Source: Desulfospira joergensenii DSM 10085 (GTDB taxonomy: Bacteria > Desulfobacterota > Desulfobacteria > Desulfobacterales > Desulfobacteraceae). From it: a stretch of DNA of 64,000 nt. Where the stretch lies: the NCBI RefSeq assembly GCF_000420085.1, contig NZ_ATUG01000002.1, forward strand, positions 1,240,001 to 1,304,000, read 5' to 3'. The notes under the pieces are model-generated. The model searched no databases. It was not told where the DNA came from and worked only from the letters and a program-made list of their open reading frames with translations. Every line of letters starts with the position of its first letter. The stretch's first letter is position 1. Below, one piece after another: positions 17,727-25,730 of the stretch. Position numbers and translations under genes: made by a program.

Positions 17727-19130
17727 ATGAACACCCAACAGATTTTGATCGTGGAGGATGATATCAATTCTTCCAAGGTCCTGGCCCGTATCCTGACCAA
17801 GGAAGGATACATTGTCGATACCGTGTCCAATGCCGAAGATGCCTATACCATGATTGTCGGTGCGGATTATGATCTGCTGATTATTGATATGGTGCTGCCG
17901 AACATGGACGGCCTCTCCTTTCTCAAAAAGATTACCAAAGAGTATCCTGATATTTTAACCCTGATGGTGACGGCCTACGGTTCCATCACAACCGCCGTGG
18001 AAGCACTCAAAGCCGGGGCCAATGATTTTTTGGAAAAGCCCCTTGTTCCGGAAAAACTTCTCCATGTACTCCATAAGGTCTTTGAAGAACAGCGGCTTAA
18101 AAATGAAATAAACGCCCTGAAGTCCGATTTGATGAAGCGCAATCAATTTGCCAACATCATCGGAAGCCATCCCAAGATGCAGATCATCTTTCAATTGATC
18201 GAATCCCTAAAGGATACGGACGTTGCCGTGTTGATCACGGGGGAGACCGGAACGGGCAAGGAACTGGTGGCCCGGGCCATCCATTTCCAGAGTCACCGCC
18301 GTCATCAGCCCTTTATGGCCATTAACTGCGCCTCGGTACCGGAAACCCTTTTTGAGAGTGAGTTGTTCGGATATGAAAGAGGTGCCTTTACCGGTGCGGG
18401 AAAAAGAAAACTCGGGAAACTGGAACAGGCTCAAGGGGGAACGGTTTTGCTGGATGAGATCGGAGATATGCCCATGTCTGTTCAGGGAAAACTCCTGCGG
18501 TCCCTCCAGGAGAAAAAGATCGAGCGCCTGGGAAGCAACAAGGCCGCATCCATTCCATTGAATGTCCGGATCCTGTCTGCAACCAACAAAGATCTTTATA
18601 TGGAAGTTTCCCAAAAAAATTTTCGCATGGATCTTTTTTACCGCCTCAATGTGGTTCCCATCCACATCCCCCCCCTGAGAGAACGAATCGAGGATGTTCC
18701 CCTGCTGGTTGAACATTTTTTAAACAAGATCTCCAAGGACAGGGGTGAGCCCCTGCTCAGGATTTCCGAGAAAGCGTTATCCCGTTTGATGTCCCATCCC
18801 TGGCCCGGTAATGTCCGTGAGTTTGAAAATGTCATGGAGCGGGCAGCGGTATTGAATCCGGGCCGGGTCATTGAGGACATCCCGTTTCTGCCTGTGATGC
18901 AGGACCCGGAGACTCCTTCCGGGCCTCCTTCCATGGAAGTCAATCCCGACCATCCATTGAAAACGGTTTGTTCCCAGGCCCTGGCTGAAATAGAAAAAGA
19001 CTATCTCAACAGGGTTCTCCAAAAGTACAAAGGCTCCATCAAATTGACGGCTGAACATGCACAGATCAACGTTCGCACGGTGCGAAGGAAAATGAAAGAG
19101 TATGGCCTGGATAAATGGGAATTCAAATAA
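17727..19130 (+). CDS. NtrC-family sigma-54-dependent response regulator
   Basis: 467 residues: receiver (1-120) with phospho-acceptor D54 in LLIIDMVLPNMDG and the KP near residue 104; AAA+ domain with Walker A GETGTGKE and the sigma-54 contact loop GAFTGA; C-terminal Fis-type helix-turn-helix. It is paired with the upstream kinase. The next plus-strand gene, mtaA, is preceded by a -24/-12 promoter and repeated TGTCCGGT elements, which makes that promoter the obvious target. Confidence 0.94.
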   Translation: MNTQQILIVEDDINSSKVLARILTKEGYIVDTVSNAEDAYTMIVGADYDLLIIDMVLPNMDGLSFLKKITKEYPDILTLMVTAYGSITTAVEALKAGANDFLEKPLVPEKLLHVLHKVFEEQRLKNEINALKSDLMKRNQFANIIGSHPKMQIIFQLIESLKDTDVAVLITGETGTGKELVARAIHFQSHRRHQPFMAINCASVPETLFESELFGYERGAFTGAGKRKLGKLEQAQGGTVLLDEIGDMPMSVQGKLLRSLQEKKIERLGSNKAASIPLNVRILSATNKDLYMEVSQKNFRMDLFYRLNVVPIHIPPLRERIEDVPLLVEHFLNKISKDRGEPLLRISEKALSRLMSHPWPGNVREFENVMERAAVLNPGRVIEDIPFLPVMQDPETPSGPPSMEVNPDHPLKTVCSQALAEIEKDYLNRVLQKYKGSIKLTAEHAQINVRTVRRKMKEYGLDKWEFK

Positions 19131-19146
19131 ATCATAACCTTGTATA

Positions 19147-19173
19147 AAAAACCGACATTAAAGTCCGGTTTTT
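19147..19173 (+). terminator. Probable intrinsic terminator after the two-component operon
   Basis: AAAAACCG (19147-19154) pairs with CGGTTTTT (19166-19173), extended by AC/GT with a bulge. It lies 16 bp after the regulator stop codon. It shares bases with the TGTCCGG-like elements. Confidence 0.55.
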
Positions 19174-19203
19174 GAAATCAATGTCCGGTCTGAAATGTCC
19201 GGT
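19151..19203. promoter_or_regulatory. Cluster of (A)TGTCCGGT half-sites, candidate enhancer
   Basis: ATGTCCGGT at 19181-19189 and again at 19195-19203 (14 bp apart), AGTCCGGT at 19162-19169, and an inverted imperfect copy ACCGACATT at 19151-19159. They lie 130-180 bp upstream of the sigma-54 promoter at 19331, the usual distance for an NtrC-type activator. Confidence 0.5.
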
Positions 19204-19330
19204 TTAAGATTTTATCCTTGGATCAGAGCCGGCCTTTTCGGCGCGACAAAATTAAATCATTGCAGGAAAACCCTTTGATCTGACTCTTTCCACGGTTTTC
19301 TCACGTCTCCATTTTTGATTTTCCCGGGTA

Positions 19331-19346
19331 TGGTATGTTTTTTGCT
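19331..19346 (+). promoter_or_regulatory. Sigma-54 promoter upstream of mtaA
   Basis: TGGTATGTTTTTTGCT. The GG and GC dinucleotides have the required 10-bp separation. It nearly copies the element at 23989 before mtaB. The leader to the mtaA start is about 150 bp. Confidence 0.7.
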
Positions 19347-19498
19347 CTATTATTCCATAGTTCACAGTTCTGTAGCTCAATAATTTGGATCCAGTCTCAG
19401 TTGTCTTAGTTGTTTAAACAGGGAAGCCGCAATTTAATATTTTAACACAATTTATTTCTTAGATTGTGGCTACTGCATGTCGAAGAGAGGAGAGTAAT

Positions 19499-20509
19499 AT
19501 GACACCGAAAGAACGCGTAATGAGTGTGATCAATCATCAGAAACCGGACCGGATGCCCTGTTTCGGAGCAAATTCCACGGTCAGTTATGATCAGATGGAT
19601 AAGGTAAAAGCCTATTGGCCCGAAGGCCATGAAAAAGCCGATGTCATGGCAAAACAGGCCATGGCCGCCCATACGGTACTCGGGTTTGATGCGGTCAGGG
19701 TGCCTTTCTGCCAGACCTTTGAAGCGGAAGCTCTGGGATGCGTGTTAAAGCCGGGCAAGACTCCCAGTGGAGAGAGCATCCCCGGGATTGAGCATCCTCC
19801 CATTTATAAACTGGACGACACTCCGGAATTTCCAGATGATTTCCTTTCCCGGGGACGGATTCCCGCTCTGCTGGAGGCGGTCCGGATCTTGAGAAAAGAA
19901 CTGGGCGATGATATCCCCATTGTGGGAGGCATCATCGGCCCCTTCACCATTGCCGGCTCCCTCCTGGGAACGGTTCAGATCCTCAAGGCATCCATAAAAA
20001 AACCGGACAAAATTGTCCCCTTTTTGGAAGTCGGGGTAAAGGCTGGGGCTGCCCTCGGCAAAGCACTGGTCGATGCCGGAGCCGATATCATCTCCTGTGA
20101 AGATATGACGGCATCCCCTGAAATGATCTCCCCCAATACCTACAGAGACTATGCAATGGACTATCAGATCCGTCAGTTTGATGCCATTTCCGTACCCAAA
20201 ATTCTTCATATCTGCGGCAATGTGGATCCTGTTGTGGGACTGATGGGAAAGACCGGGGCAGATATTCTGAGCCTGGAACCCAAAGCCAGTGCAAAGCTGG
20301 CCCGGGAAAAATGCGGACCCGATATCCTGCTGATGGGGGGGGTGGATACGGCAACCACTCTTTTTATGCAGAGCCCTGAAACCATTAAGGAAGGATGCAT
20401 AGAATCCATTGAAAACGGCATCCAGATACTGGCACCGGGCTGCGCCGTTGCCCCGGGCACTCCCCTGGAAAATCTTTTGGCCATGATGGAAGTCGTGAAA
20501 GGAGAATAA
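19499..20509 (+). CDS. mtaA: Methylcobamide methyltransferase, MtaA/UroD family
   Basis: 336 residues from ATG 19499, chosen for the GAGAGGAGAG site upstream; an earlier in-frame start has none. UroD-superfamily TIM barrel with the zinc site of MtaA/MtbA/CmuA enzymes: H237-x-C239 in LHICGN and C315 in APGCAVAPGTP. Such enzymes move the methyl group from a methylated corrinoid protein to coenzyme M in methanogens. The acceptor in a bacterium could be tetrahydrofolate or another thiol and cannot be read from sequence. First gene of the sigma-54-controlled mta cluster. Confidence 0.88.
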   Translation: MTPKERVMSVINHQKPDRMPCFGANSTVSYDQMDKVKAYWPEGHEKADVMAKQAMAAHTVLGFDAVRVPFCQTFEAEALGCVLKPGKTPSGESIPGIEHPPIYKLDDTPEFPDDFLSRGRIPALLEAVRILRKELGDDIPIVGGIIGPFTIAGSLLGTVQILKASIKKPDKIVPFLEVGVKAGAALGKALVDAGADIISCEDMTASPEMISPNTYRDYAMDYQIRQFDAISVPKILHICGNVDPVVGLMGKTGADILSLEPKASAKLAREKCGPDILLMGGVDTATTLFMQSPETIKEGCIESIENGIQILAPGCAVAPGTPLENLLAMMEVVKGE

Positions 20510-20619
20510 AGAACAGGTCCGTCAATACAGACGGGTGATCAATGGTGTAATCATTCTTTAGTCGTGCTCGCTCCATGTGGGGCGTAGGTTGATAAACCAA
20601 TAAAAAAGGAGAGAGGCCA

Positions 20620-21366
20620 ATGAAGATCGTCGATGATTTCTCAAACATTTTTAAGCGTTATGATCTTGACCTGGAGGTAAAGGGCGAGGCCAAGACCATT
20701 TCCAAAGACCCGATCATGCAGCAGGTCGCCAAACTCGTCATCGAAGGAGATGATGATGAGATCGGTGATGCCGTCAAAAAAGCGCTGGAGAGCAAAAGTC
20801 CTCTTGAAGTGATCAACGAGGCCTTGATAGCCGGGATGGACGAGGTAAGCCGGTTGTGGGAAGAAGGGGTTTATTTTCTGCCCCAGGTTATTCTCTCCTC
20901 GGATGCCATGAATGTCGGGATCTCTTTATGCGAAGAAGCAATGGGTAAATCCATGGATCGGAAAGGCAAAGTCGTCACCCATACCGCAGAAGGAGATATC
21001 CACGATATCGGTCAGGTCATTGTCAACGCCCTGCTCAATGCCAACGGCTTTGAGGTGGTCAACCTGGGTGCAGATGTCCCGACGGACAAGGTGGTTGCCG
21101 CCTGTAAAGAGCACAAACCCGTTATGGTTACCGGTACTGCATTGATGACAACAACCATGACCGCTTTCCCCAAAATCGCCCATCAGCTCAAACAGTCCAA
21201 TCTGCCCATTCCTTTTGTATGCGGGGGCGGAGCCGTCTGTGAGGAATATGTCACTGATTTTGATCTGGGAGTCTGGGGAAAAGAAGCCAGTCAGGCACCG
21301 GGAATGGCCGAGGATGCGCTATCCGGCGAAAGCTGGGAATCCATGCGGTCAAAATGGAACGGATAA
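20620..21366 (+). CDS. mtaC: Methanol-type corrinoid protein MtaC
   Basis: 248 residues; ATG after AAGGAGAG. An N-terminal helical cap (about 30-110) is followed by a B12-binding Rossmann domain with the lower cobalt ligand H128 in EGDIHDIG, then GTALMTTTM and FVCGGGAV. These stretches match the methanol-specific MtaC group more closely than methylamine corrinoid proteins. It carries the methyl group between MtaB and MtaA. It is 110 bp after mtaA on the same strand. Confidence 0.92.
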   Translation: MKIVDDFSNIFKRYDLDLEVKGEAKTISKDPIMQQVAKLVIEGDDDEIGDAVKKALESKSPLEVINEALIAGMDEVSRLWEEGVYFLPQVILSSDAMNVGISLCEEAMGKSMDRKGKVVTHTAEGDIHDIGQVIVNALLNANGFEVVNLGADVPTDKVVAACKEHKPVMVTGTALMTTTMTAFPKIAHQLKQSNLPIPFVCGGGAVCEEYVTDFDLGVWGKEASQAPGMAEDALSGESWESMRSKWNG

Positions 21367-21394
21367 ACAGATAATTAAATGGGAAAATCCGGGA

Positions 21395-22348
21395 ATGATC
21401 GTTGATATTATTTACGGCTTTTTAGGCGCCGGAAAAACGACCTTTATCGTCAACGCCTTAAACGAACTGGGCGAAGATGAAAAAACAGTGGTACTGGTCA
21501 ATGAATTCGGTGAAGTGGGCATTGACGGAGGCTTGCTAGAGAGACAGGGCGGGAACGTAGTGGAGATGCCCAGCGGTTGTATCTGCTGTACACTTCAGAC
21601 CGATTTTAGATCCCAGCTCCTTGAGATTACCCGAGACCTCCAGCCTGAGAGAGTGATTATTGAGCCCACCGGCGTGGCCACCATTAAACAGATCCATTCA
21701 ATTGTCGGGGCACAACTTTTCGAAAATACCATTGAAAAGACACATAGTATCATGATTGCCGATGCTGCCGGTTTTATGGAGTTATATAAAGCCAACCGTC
21801 ATTTTATGGAATCCCAGGTGGAAAACGCCGATCTTGTCCTTTTGAATAAATGTGACCGGGTGGATAAAAGAAGCGCCCAGCTCACCAGAAGCGCCATATC
21901 AGCGATCAACCCCGGAACAACAATCATCATGACAGAGTTTGGGATAGTGGATTGGGCAGAGTACCGTCAGGCTCTTTCCACTGTCCCTTCCAAAGAGTTT
22001 TTCCAACCCAATGGAATCCAGCCCCATCTTCCCCACCACCATGAAGAGGAGGAGGAACTGGGGTATCGGTCCTTTGGTAAAATTTTCAGGGAAGAATCAT
22101 TTGATGAAAAAGCTCTTCAGAGTTTCTTCCAGGAGCTCAACACCCCGGATTCCGGGATGGGCAAAATCGTCAGGGCAAAGGGTATCTTTCAGATCAGCGA
22201 TAAATGGCTGCTGATGGAACTGGCCTCCGGGGATATTTCATCCCAGCCCCTCAAGAGATCGGAGGAGAGCAGAGTTTCCATTATCGGCAATGATTTAAAC
22301 CAGGACTTGATCATGAATTCACTGGGGAATTGTGTGAATTCCACATAA
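21395..22348 (+). CDS. COG0523 (CobW-like) GTPase, putative metallochaperone
   Basis: 317 residues from ATG 21395, 28 bp after mtaC. P-loop GFLGAGKTT at residues 8-16, the family metal-binding motif G-C62-x-C64-C65 and an NKCD guanine-binding motif. Members deliver Zn, Co or other metals to client proteins using GTP. A His-rich stretch (PHLPHHHEEEEE) lies near residue 210. Position inside an mta operon points to Zn loading of MtaA/MtaB or Co/corrinoid handling for MtaC (inference). Confidence 0.88.
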   Translation: MIVDIIYGFLGAGKTTFIVNALNELGEDEKTVVLVNEFGEVGIDGGLLERQGGNVVEMPSGCICCTLQTDFRSQLLEITRDLQPERVIIEPTGVATIKQIHSIVGAQLFENTIEKTHSIMIADAAGFMELYKANRHFMESQVENADLVLLNKCDRVDKRSAQLTRSAISAINPGTTIIMTEFGIVDWAEYRQALSTVPSKEFFQPNGIQPHLPHHHEEEEELGYRSFGKIFREESFDEKALQSFFQELNTPDSGMGKIVRAKGIFQISDKWLLMELASGDISSQPLKRSEESRVSIIGNDLNQDLIMNSLGNCVNST

Positions 22349-22385
22349 GATATTTGAACCCCCTGCAATCTTAGGATCATTAAGC

Positions 22386-23762
22386 GTGTCAGAACGTGAA
22401 AAAAACGACCAGACCACGGTTCTTATCGTCGATGACCAGTATGGAACATTCCAATGTCTCCAGCACCTGATCGACGGGGAGAACTTTTTTGTTTTGGTGG
22501 TCTCCGACGCCCGGCAGGGACTGGATGCCCTGAAGAAGAACCGGAATCAGAAATGGATCATTATCACGGATCTGAATTCATCGGGCATGGGGGGAGGCGG
22601 TTTTTTGCACCAGGCCAGGCAGATCATTCCCCGGGCTGCCTTTTTAATCATCGGGCCCTTGAACGCTTTCCTCTACCAGGGTAAAAAATTTTATGAATTT
22701 TCAGGGACCCGTCTAAAGCAGGACATTAACGCCATCCTCCTGAGCATTGTCCGGAAAATGGATGACGGTCAGCCGGAAGAGGTCCAGCCCAGTCCGGTTC
22801 TTAAAGAGAGGTTCGGCAATATCATCGGCCGAAGCCGGAGCATCAATCAGATCTACCGGATGATTGACAATCTGAAGAAGTCATCGGCCACGGTTCTGAT
22901 CCAGGGAGAAAGCGGTACCGGAAAAGAACTCATCGCCAAAACAATTCATCAGACCAGTTTAAGAAAAAAGGGTCCGTTTGTGGCGGTGAATTGCGGGGCC
23001 ATACCGGTCAATCTGATTGAAAGCGAATTGTTCGGCCATGAAAGGGGGGCGTTTACCACAGCCGTTAACCAGCGAAAGGGAAAATTCGAAACCGCCCAGG
23101 GAGGAACCCTGTTCCTGGATGAAATCGGGGAACTGGATAAGGATATTCAGGTAAAGCTGTTACGGGTCCTTCAGGAGAAAGAATTCCAGAGGGTCGGCGG
23201 GAACCGGACCTTTAAGACAGATGTCCGGATTATCTCCGCCACAAACAAAGATTTAAATGAAGAGATAAAGCTGGGAAATTTTCGTGAGGATCTGTTCTAC
23301 CGGCTCAATGTGGTTCCCGTCACCATTCCTCCTTTACGAAAAAGAAGGGAAGATATTCTGCCTCTTCTAGAGTATTCTTTTGAAAAAATATTTAAGGAAA
23401 TGGACCGCTCTTTGCCCGTTCTCGGCGAAGATGCTCAAAAAAGCCTGCTTTGTTACGATTATCCCGGGAATGTCCGTGAAGTTGCCAATATCGTTGAGCG
23501 GCTTTCCGTCTCATGCCCGGGCAGGAAGATCACCTTGCAGGATCTTCCCGAGGAGATCCGCCTGGAATCTGATCCGTCGGCCTGTTCTGTAAATATGTTA
23601 AAAGAACTGCCCGACGAGGGAGTCCGGCTGGAGGATGTGGAAAAGGAACTCATCCTCAAGACCCTTAAGAAAACATCGGGAAACAAGCAAAAGGCGGCCA
23701 AAGCCCTGGGGATTACCCGCCGCCTGCTCTATCTTCGGCTTTCCCGGTACGCCGATGCCTGA
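22386..23762 (+). CDS. Sigma-54 activator with degenerate receiver domain
   Basis: 458 residues, GTG start. Residues 1-125 resemble a receiver (LIVDDQ and D62 in [12 protein letters not shown]), but the conserved Thr/Ser position reads IIGPLN and the usual Lys-Pro is not recognisable. The AAA+ domain has Walker A GESGTGKE; the sigma-54 loop reads GAFTTA, not GAFTGA. A Fis-type HTH ([19 protein letters not shown]) closes the protein. It sits between the corrinoid genes and the sigma-54 promoter of mtaB, its likely target. Confidence 0.9.
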   Translation: MSEREKNDQTTVLIVDDQYGTFQCLQHLIDGENFFVLVVSDARQGLDALKKNRNQKWIIITDLNSSGMGGGGFLHQARQIIPRAAFLIIGPLNAFLYQGKKFYEFSGTRLKQDINAILLSIVRKMDDGQPEEVQPSPVLKERFGNIIGRSRSINQIYRMIDNLKKSSATVLIQGESGTGKELIAKTIHQTSLRKKGPFVAVNCGAIPVNLIESELFGHERGAFTTAVNQRKGKFETAQGGTLFLDEIGELDKDIQVKLLRVLQEKEFQRVGGNRTFKTDVRIISATNKDLNEEIKLGNFREDLFYRLNVVPVTIPPLRKRREDILPLLEYSFEKIFKEMDRSLPVLGEDAQKSLLCYDYPGNVREVANIVERLSVSCPGRKITLQDLPEEIRLESDPSACSVNMLKELPDEGVRLEDVEKELILKTLKKTSGNKQKAAKALGITRRLLYLRLSRYADA

Positions 23763-23850
23763 GGATACCCGGCGTGACTTTTGGGAGAATATGTCCTTTT
23801 GCAGATACCCCTTAACCCTTTGTTTAAAATTGTTCAAAAGGAATTGAAAA

Positions 23851-23897
23851 TGTTACCTGATGTTACACTTTTTGCCGGCCTTGTCACCCCATGTGAC
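23851..23897. promoter_or_regulatory. Candidate enhancer elements upstream of mtaB
   Basis: TGTTAC occurs at 23851 and 23861, exactly 10 bp apart, and an inverted repeat GTCAC-N5-GTGAC spans 23883-23897. They lie 90-140 bp upstream of the sigma-54 promoter at 23989 and differ from the TGTCCGGT elements before mtaA. Confidence 0.4.
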
Positions 23898-23988
23898 GTT
23901 CCCTTTGAAAGGGCAGTAAGCCGTCAAAATTTGTGCAGGAAAAACTATTTTATTTCAATAGGTTATGGCTTTAAAAAATATCGTATGC

Positions 23989-24004
23989 TGGTATGACAAT
24001 TGCT
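23989..24004 (+). promoter_or_regulatory. Sigma-54 promoter upstream of mtaB
   Basis: TGGTATGACAATTGCT, correct GG/GC spacing, about 100 bp before the mtaB start. The -24 hexamer TGGTAT and the TTGCT are identical to the mtaA promoter. Confidence 0.7.
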
Positions 24005-24106
24005 CTACTTTATATGGAGAGAGAAAAGCGGGAGTCGGGAATAAGTTTTTATTATTTCCTGCTAGAACTTAAACTTATTAATTGTTTAACTAAGGAGATT
24101 TAAGAC

Positions 24107-25480
24107 ATGGCAAGAAAAAAAATTCAAAAGATGGCCTACGGCAGCGGAGCCGAGATGATGTTCGGTACGGCAAAAAAACCGGTTACTACCAAAAGAGGAA
24201 TCGTGCTCGGGGGCGGGTATGTTCATCCGGAGGTGGTTCCCCATCCCAGGCCGGGCAGTGAAAAGACCCTGAAGACCCTGTTGAGGGAATATGAAAGAGC
24301 CAACGGAGACGCCCTGGAAAGAATGGTTGTTGTCGGACATCCCACCCTCCAGATTGAAAACGAGCATGTCTTCCAGATGACCCATAATCCCAAATGGGGT
24401 GGGGAAATCGCCGCACAAACGGCCAAGCAGATGGACGAATACCTTGAAAAATACGGTCTTAAAGCCTCCTATCGCTCGACCCCGGCTGACCTGCGTAAAC
24501 CCGACATGGTGAATATGCGGGAAGACGATTACACCAGAGAAGTCATTGAATCCTTTGAAGAGTGCAGTAAATATGCCGATGTGGTTTCCATTGAATCCAT
24601 GGGCGGAAAGGAGATCTTTGACCATGCCATTATCCGGAACGACATTGCCGGTATCCTTTTCGGAATCGGCGTTCTGGGCGCCATTGACATGGAATGGATG
24701 TGGGATCAGATCGTGGCCATATGCAAGAAAAACAACTGCATCCCCGGGGGCGACACCAACTGCTCCGAGGCCAACACGGCCATGTTTATGGCAGGCGGCC
24801 TGATCTCCAAGGACGTTCCCCATGTCTTTGCCGTATTGGCACGTGCCATTGCGGCGTCCAGAACCCTGGTCGCATATGAATGCGGCGCCACAGGCCCAAC
24901 CAAAGACTGCGCCTATGAAGATCCGATCATCAAGGCCATGTCCGGCGTACCCATCTCTACCGAGGGGAAGGCCAGTGCCTGTGCCCATTCCGATTTGGCC
25001 GGCAATCTGATCATGGCAGTCTGCGACGTATGGAGCAACGAAGCTGTCGAGTATCATGACATGTTCGGTGCCTCGACCACCTCGGTTTTTGCCGAAATTC
25101 TGGGGTATGATTGCGCCATGCTCAATACCGCCCTTGAACTGGGCTACCAGGAACAGATGAAAGAGATCCTGGTCAACTCCGATATGTACCGTGATTCCCA
25201 CAGCCTGATCCTGGCACCGGACAATGCCTGGGAAATCGGTAATGCCATCGTGAGCAACCGTGAGAGCAATTATGTCAGCGCCCTTGCCGGTGCCAAAAAG
25301 GCCGGTGAGATTGTCCTGAATGATCCCAAAATGAAGTTGACAAATCTTGAAAAAACCGCTCTTGAAGGTGCCATGAAAGATATGGACGCTCTGCCTGATA
25401 ATGAGGGCAGCTTCATTGATATGTGCCTTGGCAAATACCAGAATGTCAAAGGATTTAACCCGGCTTCCTATGGTCTTTAG
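24107..25480 (+). CDS. mtaB: Methanol:corrinoid methyltransferase MtaB
   Basis: 457 residues; ATG after AAGGAGATTTAAGAC. Full-length MtaB. The three zinc ligands known from the Methanosarcina enzyme (Glu164, Cys220, Cys269) fall at E163 (SIESMGGKE), C219 (GGDTNCSEAN) and C268 (GPTKDCAYED), one residue earlier. It activates methanol on Zn and transfers the methyl group to cob(I)alamin in MtaC. Starts (KMAYGSGAEMMFG) and ends (FNPASYGL) are family-typical. The gene is driven from its own sigma-54 promoter, separate from mtaA/mtaC. Confidence 0.95.
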   Translation: MARKKIQKMAYGSGAEMMFGTAKKPVTTKRGIVLGGGYVHPEVVPHPRPGSEKTLKTLLREYERANGDALERMVVVGHPTLQIENEHVFQMTHNPKWGGEIAAQTAKQMDEYLEKYGLKASYRSTPADLRKPDMVNMREDDYTREVIESFEECSKYADVVSIESMGGKEIFDHAIIRNDIAGILFGIGVLGAIDMEWMWDQIVAICKKNNCIPGGDTNCSEANTAMFMAGGLISKDVPHVFAVLARAIAASRTLVAYECGATGPTKDCAYEDPIIKAMSGVPISTEGKASACAHSDLAGNLIMAVCDVWSNEAVEYHDMFGASTTSVFAEILGYDCAMLNTALELGYQEQMKEILVNSDMYRDSHSLILAPDNAWEIGNAIVSNRESNYVSALAGAKKAGEIVLNDPKMKLTNLEKTALEGAMKDMDALPDNEGSFIDMCLGKYQNVKGFNPASYGL

Positions 25481-25730
25481 ATCACACCGGAATATGGATT
25501 GAATCTTTGGTAACGGTTTTTTAACCAACCCATGTCCGGGGGTGTAAACTCATCCCGAACGGATAGTCCTTGATCGGGGAGGCATTGCAGGGTGCTCACA
25601 AAGAGTTCTCTGCAGTGCCTTTCCTTATTGTTAAATCTATGGTTATAATTATCCGCAACAGGGCATGAAACCCGGCACCGGTTTCGATTTCGGCGTTCAT
25701 ACAAACAAATTGGGAGGCTCAAGACTTCAA

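Noticed and set aside
24086..25528. 480-residue minus-strand open frame across mtaB
   Set aside because: Antisense shadow of a GC-biased, strongly conserved gene; no ribosome site or family similarity.
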